Numbered from the stretch's first letter, positions 41,850-50,648 are shown. The stretch: DNA of 64,000 nucleotides from BP-191 sp035940575 (GCA_035940575.1 DASZER010000053.1:18583-82582); one strand, 5' to 3'. Notes: generated by a model not told the origin, from the letters alone. Program-made: numbers and translations.

Positions 41850-43417
41850 GGCTCGACCCGGCCGTCGTACGCAAGGCGCGGCGGCTGGCGGCGCGGGCGG
41901 CGAAGCCGGTCGAGGAGATGGCGCGCACGCACACGACCGTCTCGATCGAGCGCGCGGTGCTGCGCCTCGCCGGCGTGGCGGGCGCGGACGCCGAGGGCAT
42001 CCCGTGGGTCAACCGGCTGGTCGACGCCGTACGCGGCTCGGTCGGCCTGGAGAGCGGCGTCGCGCTGCCGGTGTGGGACGCGCTGCTGCGCGAGGACTGC
42101 GACCTCGCGACGCTCGCGGAGAAGGCGGCGGTCGGCTCGGTGTCGTTCCGCCTCCCTGAGGGCCGCGACGCGACCCGCGCGACGGCGCTCGCGCGCAAGA
42201 GCGTGGGCGCCGGCATCAAGCGGATCGACCAGCGCCGCCGCGAGCGCGAGCGCCTCGTGAAGCGCCTCGGCGACCCGCCGATGCCCTGGATCTACCTCAT
42301 CGTCGCGACCGGCGACATCTACGAGGACATCCCGCAGGCGCAGGCCGCCGCGCGCGCGGGCGCGGACGTCGTGGCCGTGATCCGCTCGACCGGGCAGTCG
42401 TTGCTCGACTACGTCCCCGAGGGCGCGACGCGCGAGGGCTACGCGGGGACGTACGCCACCCAGGAGAACTTCCGCCTGATGCGCGCCGCCCTGGACGAGG
42501 TGGGCGCGGAGCTCGGCCGCTACGTCCGCCTGACGAACTACGCGAGCGGCCTCTGCATGCCGGAGATCGCGACGCTGGCGGGCCTGGAACGCCTCGACAT
42601 GATGCTCAACGACTGCATGTACGGGATCATCTTCCGCGACATCAACCCCCAGCGGACGTTCGTCGACCAGCGCTTCTCGCGGATGGTCCACGCGCGCGCC
42701 GGCATCGTCATCAACACCGGCGAGGACAACTACCTCACGACCGCCGACGCCGTCGACGCGGCGCACACCGTGGTCGTCTCGCAGCTCCTCAACGAGCGGT
42801 TCGGGCTCGAGGCGGGCCTGGAGCCGTGGCAGCTCGGGCTCGGACACGCGTTCGAGATCAACCCGGCGATCCCGGACCAGTTCCGGCTCGAGCTCGCGCA
42901 CGCGCAGCTCGTCCGCGAGCTGTTCCCGGAGGCGCCGTTGAAGTACATGCCGCCGACCAAGCACATGACCGGCAACGTGTTCGCCGGCTACCTGCTCGAC
43001 GGGTTCTTCAACCTCGTCGGCGTGATGACGGGCCAGGGGATCATCCTCGTCGGGATGATGACCGAGGGGATCGTGACGCCGTTCCTCTCCGACCGCGACC
43101 TCGCGCTGGAGAACGTGCACTACGCCCGCTCGGCCGCCGGCAGCCTCGCCGAGGACTTCCACCCGCCGCGCGACGGGTTCATCGCGACGCGGGCGCGGCA
43201 GGTGCTCTCGGAGTCGGTCGAGCTGCTCGAACGCATCGCCGACGAGGGCCTGCTCGACGCGATCGCCGACGGGACGTTCGGCGTGACGCGCCGCCCCGCC
43301 GACGGAGGGCGCGGGCTCGACGGCGTGGTGCCTCACGGCCCGTCGTACTTCAACCCGGCGCTGGAGGCCCTCTCGCCCCACGACCGCGCTTCGCGCGCCC
43401 GCGGGGGCACCCGATGA
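41834..43417 (+). CDS. kamD: Lysine 5,6-aminomutase alpha subunit
   Basis: A 527-residue TIM-barrel subunit of the B12- and PLP-dependent aminomutase. Signatures include YLIVATGDIYEDIPQAQAAARAGADVV (in parts), IRSTGQSLLDYVPEGAT and MPPTKHMTGNVFAGY. With KamE it moves the epsilon amino group of lysine or beta-lysine to carbon 5. The GTG at 41834 overlaps the amidohydrolase gene by 16 bases. Confidence 0.94.
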   Translation: MEPKLRLDPAVVRKARRLAARAAKPVEEMARTHTTVSIERAVLRLAGVAGADAEGIPWVNRLVDAVRGSVGLESGVALPVWDALLREDCDLATLAEKAAVGSVSFRLPEGRDATRATALARKSVGAGIKRIDQRRRERERLVKRLGDPPMPWIYLIVATGDIYEDIPQAQAAARAGADVVAVIRSTGQSLLDYVPEGATREGYAGTYATQENFRLMRAALDEVGAELGRYVRLTNYASGLCMPEIATLAGLERLDMMLNDCMYGIIFRDINPQRTFVDQRFSRMVHARAGIVINTGEDNYLTTADAVDAAHTVVVSQLLNERFGLEAGLEPWQLGLGHAFEINPAIPDQFRLELAHAQLVRELFPEAPLKYMPPTKHMTGNVFAGYLLDGFFNLVGVMTGQGIILVGMMTEGIVTPFLSDRDLALENVHYARSAAGSLAEDFHPPRDGFIATRARQVLSESVELLERIADEGLLDAIADGTFGVTRRPADGGRGLDGVVPHGPSYFNPALEALSPHDRASRARGGTR

Positions 43418-44169
43418 GCGGGAGGGTCGTGAGGCCGTACGGCGACACCACCGGCGACGGCATGGTGCAGGTGTCGTTCACGCTGCCTGTCCCACACGAC
43501 GCGCGGGCCGAGGGCGCCGCGTTGCAGCTCGCGCACCGCATGGGCGTCGAGCCGGCGATGGTCGTGCACGCGAAGGGGATGGGGGAGGGGTTCACGTTCT
43601 TCGTGGTCTACGGCTCCGTCCGCCACACCGTCGACCTCGACGCGGTGGAGGTCGTGGAGCGGGAGTACCCGCTGCTGTCGGCCAAGGAGGTCAACCTCGC
43701 GGTCCGCTCGCGGCTGCGGCGCAAGCTCGTCGTCGTCGGCGCGACCGTCGGCACCGACGCGCACACCGTCGGCCTCGACGCGATCCTCAACGTCAAGGGG
43801 TTCGCCGGCGAGAAGGGCCTGGAGTACTACCGTGAGATCCGCGTCGTGAACCTCGGCTCGCAGGTCTCCGTCGAGGACCTCGTCGCGCGAGCGAAGGCGG
43901 AGAAGGCCGACGCGGTGCTGACGAGCCAGGTCGTGACGCAGAAGGACGCGCACGTGCATCACACGCAGGAGGTCACGGCGGCGTTCCGCGCCGCGTACCC
44001 GCCGGGTGAGCGGCCGCTGCTCGTCGTGGGCGGGCCGCGCTTCGACCCGGCGCGGGCGGCGGAGTACGGCGTGGACCGGGTGTTCGGCAAGGGCACGACG
44101 CCGCGGGAGGTGGCGTCGTACCTCGTGCACGCGCTGCTCCCGCCGTCGACGACGGAGGTGGTGGCGTGA
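43414..44169 (+). CDS. kamE: Lysine 5,6-aminomutase beta subunit
   Basis: A 251-residue subunit. The base-off B12 motif DxHxxG is present as DAHTVG (residues 115-120), with the surrounding region LDAILNVKGFAGEKGLEYY. It holds adenosylcobalamin and, in the family, the lysine that binds PLP. The ATG overlaps the kamD stop and its own stop overlaps kal, so the three are coupled. Confidence 0.94.
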   Translation: MSGRVVRPYGDTTGDGMVQVSFTLPVPHDARAEGAALQLAHRMGVEPAMVVHAKGMGEGFTFFVVYGSVRHTVDLDAVEVVEREYPLLSAKEVNLAVRSRLRRKLVVVGATVGTDAHTVGLDAILNVKGFAGEKGLEYYREIRVVNLGSQVSVEDLVARAKAEKADAVLTSQVVTQKDAHVHHTQEVTAAFRAAYPPGERPLLVVGGPRFDPARAAEYGVDRVFGKGTTPREVASYLVHALLPPSTTEVVA

Positions 44170-44561
44170 GTCTCGGCCTGTCGGTGACGCACCGGCGCTA
44201 CGTCCCCTGGTCGCACGCGCACTACGGCGGCGCGCTGGTCGACGGGGCGTACGTGCTCGGCCTGTTCGGCGACGTGGCCACCGAGGTCTGCGTGCGGACC
44301 GACGGCGACGAGGGGCTGTTCGCGTCGTACTCGCGCGTGGACTTCGTCGGGCCGGTCCGCGCGGGCGACGTGGTCGAGGTCACCGCGACGGTGACGCGGA
44401 TGGGGCGGCGGTCGCGGGAGCTCGCGTTCGAGGCCCGCGTGGTCTGTCGCGCGGCGCCGGAGGCGTCCGAGTCCGCGGCCCGCGTGCTGGACGAGCCGCT
44501 GGTGGTCGTGACGGCGACAGGGACGGTCGTCGTCCCCCCGTCAGAACGGGCCGACGGGTAG
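44166..44561 (+). CDS. kal: 3-aminobutyryl-CoA ammonia lyase
   Basis: A 131-residue hotdog-fold enzyme closely resembling clostridial Kal: AHYGGALVDGAYVLGLFGDVATE, then DGDEGLFASY and SAARVLDEPLV. It removes ammonia from 3-aminobutyryl-CoA to give crotonyl-CoA, the late step of lysine fermentation. The GTG overlaps the kamE stop. A hairpin follows at 44600-44638. Confidence 0.92.
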   Translation: MSLGLSVTHRRYVPWSHAHYGGALVDGAYVLGLFGDVATEVCVRTDGDEGLFASYSRVDFVGPVRAGDVVEVTATVTRMGRRSRELAFEARVVCRAAPEASESAARVLDEPLVVVTATGTVVVPPSERADG

Positions 44562-44599
44562 CCGTTCCGCACGGATTTTTTCAAGATCCGCGATCAGCG

Positions 44600-44638
44600 C
44601 GCTGACCTGCGGCGTTGCCGCGAAAGCGCAGGTCAGGC
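44600..44638 (+). terminator. Hairpin after the lysine operon
   Basis: A perfect 12-bp stem (44600-44611 with 44627-44638, containing CTGACCTGCG and CGCAGGTCAG) with a 15-base loop. No U-run follows. It probably ends the kdd-kal transcript. Confidence 0.55.
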
Positions 44639-44815
44639 GGGTGTTGACGGGGACGTACGGGTTTTGGCACCGTCGCGGCGTCCGCCCCACGGGGCGTGGG
44701 AGGGGCCCGGGCGTCCACTAGACAACGCCCGCGGAGGGCCGGCCCGAAGGGCGCCGGGCCTCTCCCCCCGGGGGCGGGACCGCGCGCTCGCCGCGCTTCT
44801 GTCACACCCCCCGGG
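44639..44815. other. Structured non-coding interval upstream of lnt
   Basis: No gene. Besides the terminator at 44600-44638, it contains a perfect stem CGGGCGT/ACGCCCG (44708-44714 with 44725-44731). It also has the nearly self-complementary CGCCCC-AC-GGGGCG and a long imperfect GC hairpin (about 44734-44766). The density of hairpins suggests an RNA element or a repeat remnant, but no known riboswitch was recognised. Confidence 0.35.
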
Positions 44816-44821
44816 TAGCGT
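44816..44821 (+). promoter_or_regulatory. -10 element (TAGCGT) of lnt
   Basis: TAGCGT is followed by 8 bases and then ATG, with no ribosome-binding site; a leaderless start is inferred. Confidence 0.4.
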
Positions 44822-44829
44822 CTTCGATC

Positions 44830-46383
44830 ATGCGGGACGACCCCTCGACGACGCGCGCGGAGCGGCTGCTCCGCGGCGTCCTCGCGGTCGTCGCGGGCCT
44901 GCTGACCTACGCCGCGTTCCCGCCGTTCGCGCTCCGCCCGCTCGCCGTCGCAGGCACCGCGCTGCTGCTCGTCGCGGTCCGGGGCGTCTCCGTGCGCAGG
45001 GGCGTGCTGCTCGCGTTCCTCTACGGCTTGGCGTTCTTCGTGCCGCTGCTGTCCTGGCTGCAGATCGGCGCGGGCACGCACGCGTGGGTCGTGCTCGCGC
45101 TGCTCGAGGCCGCGTTCGTCGGCCTCTCGGGCGCGGCGCTCGTCGTCGTCACGCGGCTGCCCGCGTGGCCGGTGTGGGCGGCGGCGGTGTTCGTGGCGCA
45201 GGAGGCGCTGCGGGGGCGGGTGCCGTTCGGCGGGTTCACGTGGGGGCGGCTCGGCTTCAGCCAGGACGCCGGCCCGCTGCTGCGCTGGTCGGCCGTGGGC
45301 GGGCCCGCGCTGACGACGTTCGCGGTGGCGCTGGTCGCGGGCCTGATGGTCGTGGCGGTACGCCATGCCGTCGCGTCGGCGCGGCTGTTCGGCAGGGGGA
45401 GCGAGGGGCTCGCGGTCGCGGCCGCGCTCGCCGCCGCGCTGCCCGTGGCGCTGTCGCCGCTGGTGCCGGACGCGCCGCGCCCCGAGCGGCGCGCGACCGT
45501 GGCGCTGGTGCAGGGCAACGTCCCCCGCCTCGGCCTGGCGTCGCTCGACCCGCGCCAGCAGGAGCTCGTGATCCGCAACCACGTCGAGGCGACGTTCGAG
45601 CTCGCGACCGAGGTCGAGGCGGGGCGGCTGCCGCGCCCGGACTTCGTGGTGTGGCCGGAGAACAGCACCGACCGCGACCCCCGCAAGGACGCGGCGGCCG
45701 GCGCGCTGGTCGACGCGGCCGTGAAACGCGTCGGCGTGCCGGTGCTCGTCGGCGCGGTGCTCGACCGCGACGACGGCGAGGCCGAGAACGCCGGCGTCGT
45801 CTGGCACCCCGCGACCGGCGCGGGCGCGACGTACGCCAAGCGCCACCTCGTGCCGTTCGGCGAGTACGTGCCGTTCCGCGAGCGGCTCACGCCGATCTTC
45901 GGGCGGCTGTCGCTGGTCGGCAGCGGCTTCGTGCCGGGCGCGGGCGACGGGGGAGTGCTCGACATCGCGGGGACGCGGGTCGGCGACGTGATCTGCTTCG
46001 AGGTGGCGTACGACGACCTCGTCCGCGACGGCGTGGACGACGGCGCCGAGGTGATCGTGGTGCAGACCAACAACGCGTCGTTCGGCCGCTCCGCGCAGAC
46101 CCGCCAGCAGCTCGCGATGTCGCGGGTCCGTGCCGTGGAGCACGGCCGCACAGTGCTCGTCGCCGCGACGAGCGGCGTGAGCGCCGTGATCGCGCCGGAC
46201 GGCTCGACGGTCGACGAGTCCGCCATCTGGACGCGCGACCTGCTCGTGCGCGAGGTCGGGCTGGCCCGCTCGCGTACGCTCGCGACGAGGGCCGGCGCGT
46301 GGCCGGAGGCGATCCTCGCGGCGATGGCGGGAGCGGCGGTGCTAGCGGGTTCCCTGGTCGCGCGGCGGAGGGCCGGGTCGTGA
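44830..46383 (+). CDS. lnt: Apolipoprotein N-acyltransferase
   Basis: A 517-residue membrane enzyme with about seven N-terminal helices and a nitrilase-like domain. The catalytic residues lie in VWPENSTD (Glu), YAKRHLVPFGEY (Lys) and VICFEVAYDD (Cys). It adds the third acyl chain to the N-terminal Cys of lipoproteins. In mycobacteria Lnt is fused to the polyprenol-phosphate-mannose synthase; here the two are separate, overlapping genes. Long plus-strand readings upstream are not real. Confidence 0.93.
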   Translation: MRDDPSTTRAERLLRGVLAVVAGLLTYAAFPPFALRPLAVAGTALLLVAVRGVSVRRGVLLAFLYGLAFFVPLLSWLQIGAGTHAWVVLALLEAAFVGLSGAALVVVTRLPAWPVWAAAVFVAQEALRGRVPFGGFTWGRLGFSQDAGPLLRWSAVGGPALTTFAVALVAGLMVVAVRHAVASARLFGRGSEGLAVAAALAAALPVALSPLVPDAPRPERRATVALVQGNVPRLGLASLDPRQQELVIRNHVEATFELATEVEAGRLPRPDFVVWPENSTDRDPRKDAAAGALVDAAVKRVGVPVLVGAVLDRDDGEAENAGVVWHPATGAGATYAKRHLVPFGEYVPFRERLTPIFGRLSLVGSGFVPGAGDGGVLDIAGTRVGDVICFEVAYDDLVRDGVDDGAEVIVVQTNNASFGRSAQTRQQLAMSRVRAVEHGRTVLVAATSGVSAVIAPDGSTVDESAIWTRDLLVREVGLARSRTLATRAGAWPEAILAAMAGAAVLAGSLVARRRAGS

Positions 46384-47156
46384 CCACCGGCGACCTCGGG
46401 CGCGTGCTCGTCTGCATCCCGACCTACAACGAGGCCGACAACGTCGAGCCGATCGTCGCGCGTGTCCGCGCCGCCGTTCCCGAGGTGGACGTGCTCGTCG
46501 TGGACGACGCGTCGCCCGACGGCACCGGCGACCTCGCCGACGCGCTCGCGGCCGCCGATCCGCGGGTGCACGTGCTCCACCGCACCGGCAAGGAGGGCCT
46601 GGGGGCGGCGTACATCGCGGCGTTCCGATGGGCCCGCGACCGCGGCTACGGCGTCGCCGTCGAGATGGACGCGGACGGCTCGCACCAGCCGGAGGAGCTG
46701 CCGCGGCTGCTGGCCGCGCTGCGTACCGCCGACGTCGTCCTCGGCTCGCGCTGGGTGCCCGGCGGCGAGGTCCGCAACTGGCCCGCGTCGAGGCGGCTGC
46801 TCAGCCAGGGCGGCAACACCTACACCCGCGTCGCCCTCGGCCTCCCGCTGCGCGACGCGACCGGCGGCTACCGCGCGTACCGCATGCCCGTCCTCGACAC
46901 GCTGCCGCTCGGCGAGGTCGCGTCGCAGGGGTACTGCTTCCAGGTGGACCTGGCATGGCAGGCGTGGCGGTCCGGCTTCACGGTCGTGGAGGTGCCGATC
47001 ACGTTCGTCGAGCGCGAGCGCGGCCAGAGCAAGATGAGCCGCGCGATCGTCGCCGAGGCGCTGTGGCGCGTGACGTGGTGGGCGCTGCGGTCCCGCCGCG
47101 CGCGGCCCCGCAAGGGCGCGCACCCGGCGTCGGTGCGCTCGGGGACGGGCCCGTGA
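46380..47156 (+). CDS. Polyprenol-phosphate-mannose synthase (Ppm1/DPM1-like)
   Basis: A 258-residue GT2 glycosyltransferase. It opens with VCIPTYNEADN, followed by VVDDASPDGT, AVEMDADGSHQPE and the family's RERGQSKMS motif. It transfers mannose from GDP-mannose to polyprenol phosphate for lipoglycan and protein glycosylation. GTG overlaps the lnt stop. No membrane anchor follows, so it probably depends on Lnt for membrane location. Confidence 0.9.
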   Translation: MTTGDLGRVLVCIPTYNEADNVEPIVARVRAAVPEVDVLVVDDASPDGTGDLADALAAADPRVHVLHRTGKEGLGAAYIAAFRWARDRGYGVAVEMDADGSHQPEELPRLLAALRTADVVLGSRWVPGGEVRNWPASRRLLSQGGNTYTRVALGLPLRDATGGYRAYRMPVLDTLPLGEVASQGYCFQVDLAWQAWRSGFTVVEVPITFVERERGQSKMSRAIVAEALWRVTWWALRSRRARPRKGAHPASVRSGTGP

Positions 47157-47659
47157 TGGGGCTCGTCATCCTGCTGATGTTCCTCGTGGTGCCGTTCGCG
47201 GAGCTGTGGGTCATCCTGCGCGTCGCGCACGTCATCGGCGGGTGGGAGACCGTCGGCCTGCTGGTCCTGATGTCGGTGCTCGGCACCTGGCTGCTCAAGC
47301 GCGAGGGCGCGCGGGCGTGGGGGGCGTTCCAGCTCGCGATGCGCGAGGGGCGCGTGCCTGCGAAGGAGACCGCGGACGGCGCGCTGGTGATCCTCGGCGG
47401 CGCGTTGCTGCTGACGCCGGGGTTCCTGACCGACGTCGTCGGCGTGCTGTGCCTGCTGCCGCCGACCCGGGTGGTGGTGCGTCGCGGGCTGCTGCGGTTC
47501 GCGTTGCGGCACAACCCCGTCTACGCCACCTACGACACCGCGCGCACCGTCGCGGGCACCGCGCAGCGGGTCCAGAAGGTCAGGTCGCGCCGCGCGCCCG
47601 CCTCGGACCGCAGGCCGGCGAACGAGCCGCCGCAGGGCCCGCCGCCGCCGGTCGAGTAG
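47156..47659 (+). CDS. fxsA: FxsA family membrane protein
   Basis: A 167-residue protein with the FxsA cytoplasmic-membrane domain. It has three or four helices, LMSVLGTWLLKREGARAW near residue 40, then LTPGFLTDVVGVLCLLPPTR near residue 85. The C-terminus is basic and Pro-rich. The ATG overlaps the preceding stop (TGATG); an in-frame GTG just before it is an alternative. Its function in actinobacteria is unknown. A GC-rich hairpin follows. Confidence 0.9.
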   Translation: MGLVILLMFLVVPFAELWVILRVAHVIGGWETVGLLVLMSVLGTWLLKREGARAWGAFQLAMREGRVPAKETADGALVILGGALLLTPGFLTDVVGVLCLLPPTRVVVRRGLLRFALRHNPVYATYDTARTVAGTAQRVQKVRSRRAPASDRRPANEPPQGPPPPVE

Positions 47660-47672
47660 TCCCCGGAAAAGG

Positions 47673-47716
47673 GAACAGGCCGCGGGCACCGGGGGGGTGG
47701 TGCGCGCGGCCTGTTC
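47673..47716. terminator. Bidirectional hairpin between fxsA and rbpA
   Basis: GAACAGGCCGCG (47673-47684) and its perfect complement CGCGGCCTGTTC (47705-47716) form a 12-bp stem with a 20-base loop. It sits between convergent genes, so it can serve both directions. Confidence 0.65.
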
Positions 47717-47754
47717 GATCGTGGGCCCTGGCGGGCAGCGATCACATTACACGG

Positions 47755-48102
47755 TCAGGCGGACTTCTTCTTCTCTGCCGAGTGACGCATCTCGAGCGCC
47801 TCCTTGAGGACCTCCTCGAGGTCCGCGGTGGAGCGGCGCTCGCGCAGCATGTCCATGTGCGTGCGGGTCGGCTTGGTCTTCTTCGGCTCGGGCGGCGCGG
47901 CGCCCGCGTGCGTCGCGGTCGTGCCGCAGAACCGGCACTCCCAGGTGGCGGGGACCTCCGCCTCCGCGGCGAGCGGGACGGCGAAGTGGTGGCCCTTGGG
48001 GCAGTCGTAGCCGGCCGACTGGCGCGGCGCCAAGTCGGTGTTGCGGTCGTTCTCGTAGCTCACGGCGCCGAGCCGGCTGCCGCGAAGGACGCGCTCACCC
48101 AT
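47755..48102 (-). CDS. rbpA: RNA polymerase-binding protein RbpA
   Basis: A 115-residue protein. The core domain has CPKGHHFAVP and CRFCG (paired Cys motifs) and the C-terminal part is LRERRSTADLEEVLKEALE, the sigma-binding region. RbpA stabilises sigma-A holoenzyme and the open complex. The start MGERVLRGSRLGAV (48102) matches the family; a longer frame upstream reads through the promoter. The upstream region has a sigma-R (SigH) type promoter. Confidence 0.95.
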   Translation of the reverse strand: MGERVLRGSRLGAVSYENDRNTDLAPRQSAGYDCPKGHHFAVPLAAEAEVPATWECRFCGTTATHAGAAPPEPKKTKPTRTHMDMLRERRSTADLEEVLKEALEMRHSAEKKKSA

Positions 48103-48145
48103 CTGGAGCCTCGCCTCCCGGGGTTCAAGGGGATCGTTCCCACCC

Positions 48146-48171
48146 AACGTCCGACCTGGGGTGAAGATTCC
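48146..48171 (-). promoter_or_regulatory. Sigma-R type promoter of rbpA
   Basis: On the minus strand: GGAAT (48171-48167), 18 bases, GTT (48148-48146), the stress sigma consensus of Streptomyces SigR. The transcript would have a leader of about 35 bases. It is known that S. coelicolor rbpA belongs to the SigR regulon. Confidence 0.65.
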
Positions 48172-48223
48172 CCGTGCGCCTCGGGCGAAGCGGCCGGTGA
48201 CCCGACCCGCACCGTTTCGCAAC

Positions 48224-48229
48224 TAGTCT
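48224..48229 (+). promoter_or_regulatory. -10 element (TAGTCT) of the small membrane protein
   Basis: TAGTCT is followed by 6 bases and then ATG; a leaderless start is inferred. Confidence 0.45.
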
Positions 48230-48235
48230 CCTGGC

Positions 48236-48619
48236 ATGGACCTGCTCCGCCGCCGCCCCCTGCACCTGCTCTCCGCCGGCCGCGGCGCGGCGGGCGTGGC
48301 GATGCTGGCGCGGCCCGCGCTGCTGCCGCGCGCCCTCGGCGTCGACAGCACGACCGCCTCGCGCCTGACCTGGATGACGCGGATGGTCGGCGCGCGCGAG
48401 CTCGCGGTCGGCGCGGGGACGCTGCTCGCGCTGCGGCGCGGGCGCCACGTGGAGGAGTGGGCGCTGGCGGCGCTGCTGTGCGACGGCGTGGACGCGGCGG
48501 CGTTCGGCACGGCGGTCGCGAAGGGCGACGTGCGGCAGGTGCCCGGCGCCGTCCTGGTGCTCACGGCGGCCTCGGGCGTGGCGCTCGCGGCGATGGCGCT
48601 GCGCGACCTGCGCGGGTAG
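48236..48619 (+). CDS. Small membrane protein (DUF4267-like)
   Basis: A 127-residue protein with three or four predicted membrane helices and a basic N-terminus. Its general pattern (GRGAAGVAMLARPALLPRALG, MTRMVGARELAVGAG) recalls DUF4267-like proteins; that is a loose match. Function unknown. It is divergent from rbpA. Confidence 0.65.
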   Translation: MDLLRRRPLHLLSAGRGAAGVAMLARPALLPRALGVDSTTASRLTWMTRMVGARELAVGAGTLLALRRGRHVEEWALAALLCDGVDAAAFGTAVAKGDVRQVPGAVLVLTAASGVALAAMALRDLRG

Positions 48620-48622
48620 CCG

Positions 48623-48829
48623 CTACTCCAGGAGCTGGTCGCGCAGGCCGGCGTTGCTCATGCCCTCGGCGGTGAGCCGCCACTGGCGCAGGCAGCTCTC
48701 GATCTCGCCCGGGTCGTCGGCGTCGCGCGCCGCCCGCACGCAGCCCGCCAGGTCCTCGTAGAACGCAGCCCTGTCCGCCTCGTCGAGGTTCGCGACCCAG
48801 GCGAGCAGCCGCGTCGGCGCCGGCGTCAC
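48623..48829 (-). CDS. Short hypothetical protein downstream of aidB-like gene
   Basis: A 68-residue protein. The GTG overlaps the dehydrogenase stop. It is acidic and helical with FYEDLAGCVRAARDADD and CLRQWRLTAEGMSN. I recognise no family; it resembles the small antitoxin-like or accessory proteins encoded next to many actinobacterial genes. Coupled translation argues it is real. Confidence 0.55.
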   Translation of the reverse strand: MTPAPTRLLAWVANLDEADRAAFYEDLAGCVRAARDADDPGEIESCLRQWRLTAEGMSNAGLRDQLLE

Positions 48830-50532
48830 AGCGCCGCCCCGTCCACGACGTGCGCGAACGCCTTGTGCCCCTCGCCCGCGGCGGGGTCGCCCATCAGCCG
48901 CCTCCGTGTCCAGAGCGAGGCGACGAGCGCGGTCCGCGCGTCGCCCCTGTCCAGGTCGAACGCCGCCTGCTCCAGCAGCGCCGCCGCCGCGAGCAGGTGC
49001 GCCATGCGCTCCATGAGGTGCCGCGCGCCCGCCTGGGTCGCGGGCGACTCCGGCGCGGCGGCGGCCACCCGGGCCATCTCGGCGACGGTGTCGCGCACGC
49101 CGCGCAGGTCGTTCGCGACGGGCCCGATCCACTCGCCGGAGACGTCGAGCGCGCGGTCGACGTAGGCGAGGTACGGCGCCAGCGCGTCGTCGCGGGCCAG
49201 GGCGCGGACGACGTCGAGGGAGAGGACGTTCGTCGTGCCCTCCCAGACCGGGAGCACCTGCGAGTCGCGGAGCAGGCGCGGGATCTCGGTGTCCTCGATG
49301 TAGCCGGGGCCGCCGAAGCACTCGACGACCTCGCTCGCCGAGGCGACCGCGAGCTTGCCCGTGCTCGCCTTCGCGAGCGTCGCGGCGAAGCGCAGCAGCG
49401 CGCCGGCATCCGCGTCGCCGTCGACCTCGTAGCGGCCGAGCAGCGAGAAGCACAGGCCGGTGACCGCGAACGCCGCCTCGGCGTCGACCGCGAGCCAGGT
49501 CAGCACCTCGCGGTGCAGCGGCTGGCGGAACAGCCGCTGCCCGAACGCCTCCCGCGTCTCCGCGAACCGCCGCGCCAGCACGAGGCCGCGCCGCATGCCC
49601 GCGGCGGCCGCGGCGGCGTTGTGGATGCGGGTCACCTGCACCAGCGCGAGCATCCGGCGCAGCCCCGGCTCCGACGGGTCGCCGACCGGCCACGCCTCGG
49701 CGCCGTCGAGGCGTACCTCGGCGGAGGGGAGGCCCCGGGTGCCGAGCTTGTCCTTGAGGCGGTGGACGTAGAGCCCGGGGGCGGTGTCGCGGGTGCGGCC
49801 GGCGTAGCGCGGGACGACGAAGCAGGCGAGGCCCTTCGAGCCCCCGGGCGCGCCGTCGGGGCGGGCGAGGGCGACGGCGAACTCCGAGTTGGTCGACGAG
49901 CAGAACCACTTCTCGCCGTACAGCCGCCACGTGCCGTCCTCGTCGGCGCGGGCGGCGGTCGTCGCGCGGCCGACGTCGCTGCCGCCCTGGCTCTCGGTCA
50001 TCCACTGCCCCGAGGTCCACGCCTCGCCGGGGTCGCGGGAGAGCAGGCGGGGGAGGAGCCGGTCGCGCAGCGCGGGGTCCACCCCGGGAGCGGCGAGCAC
50101 GGTCGCGGCGCCGTCGCTCATGGCGACGGGGCAGTTGAACGTCGCCGACCAGGGGCCGTAGAGGTGCAGGAGCGCGTGCTGGACGTTGCGCGCGCCGGCG
50201 CCCCAGGTCGCCCGGGCCTCGGCCTCGTAGGGGAGCGCGACGACGCCGTGGGTCGCGGCGGCGCGGCGCAGCGTCTCCCAGCCGGTCGACGTCTCGATGC
50301 GGTCGACGCGGCGGCCCCAGGCGTCGTACGGGACGTGCACCGGCGGGTGGCGCTCGGCGTCGAGCGCGGCCTCGTGGAGCGGCCCCGCGGCGTCGGCGGC
50401 GAGGGACTCGAGCGCGGGCGCGGCGTTCTTGTGGCCGACGTCGCCGAGGACGCGGTCGAGGTACGCGCGCAGCGGGGCGTCGCCGGCGTAGAGGTCGGGG
50501 AGCGGCGCGAGGTCCTGCGTGAACCGGCTCAT
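48826..50532 (-). CDS. AidB-like acyl-CoA dehydrogenase
   Basis: A 568-residue member of the acyl-CoA dehydrogenase superfamily. The AidB-type N-terminal extension and the large C-terminal region are present. Motifs include MTESQGGSDVGRATT, GEKWFCSSTNSEFAVAL and the Glu-containing VWEGTTNVLSLDVVRAL. Start: an ATG also exists at 50541 close to GGAGG; MSRFTQ at 50532 matches the family start. AidB proteins are linked to alkylation damage, though the chemistry is not settled. The substrate here is unknown. Confidence 0.88.
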   Translation of the reverse strand: MSRFTQDLAPLPDLYAGDAPLRAYLDRVLGDVGHKNAAPALESLAADAAGPLHEAALDAERHPPVHVPYDAWGRRVDRIETSTGWETLRRAAATHGVVALPYEAEARATWGAGARNVQHALLHLYGPWSATFNCPVAMSDGAATVLAAPGVDPALRDRLLPRLLSRDPGEAWTSGQWMTESQGGSDVGRATTAARADEDGTWRLYGEKWFCSSTNSEFAVALARPDGAPGGSKGLACFVVPRYAGRTRDTAPGLYVHRLKDKLGTRGLPSAEVRLDGAEAWPVGDPSEPGLRRMLALVQVTRIHNAAAAAAGMRRGLVLARRFAETREAFGQRLFRQPLHREVLTWLAVDAEAAFAVTGLCFSLLGRYEVDGDADAGALLRFAATLAKASTGKLAVASASEVVECFGGPGYIEDTEIPRLLRDSQVLPVWEGTTNVLSLDVVRALARDDALAPYLAYVDRALDVSGEWIGPVANDLRGVRDTVAEMARVAAAAPESPATQAGARHLMERMAHLLAAAALLEQAAFDLDRGDARTALVASLWTRRRLMGDPAAGEGHKAFAHVVDGAAL

Positions 50533-50648
50533 GCCGCGCATGATCCTCCGCGCCGTTCGCGCGGCGCCAGGGGCCGGTGTCAAGGTGGGGACGAAACGGA
50601 CCGATGTGCACAGGGTCACCGTCGTTCACACCTGTCTCGGGAGCGTGC

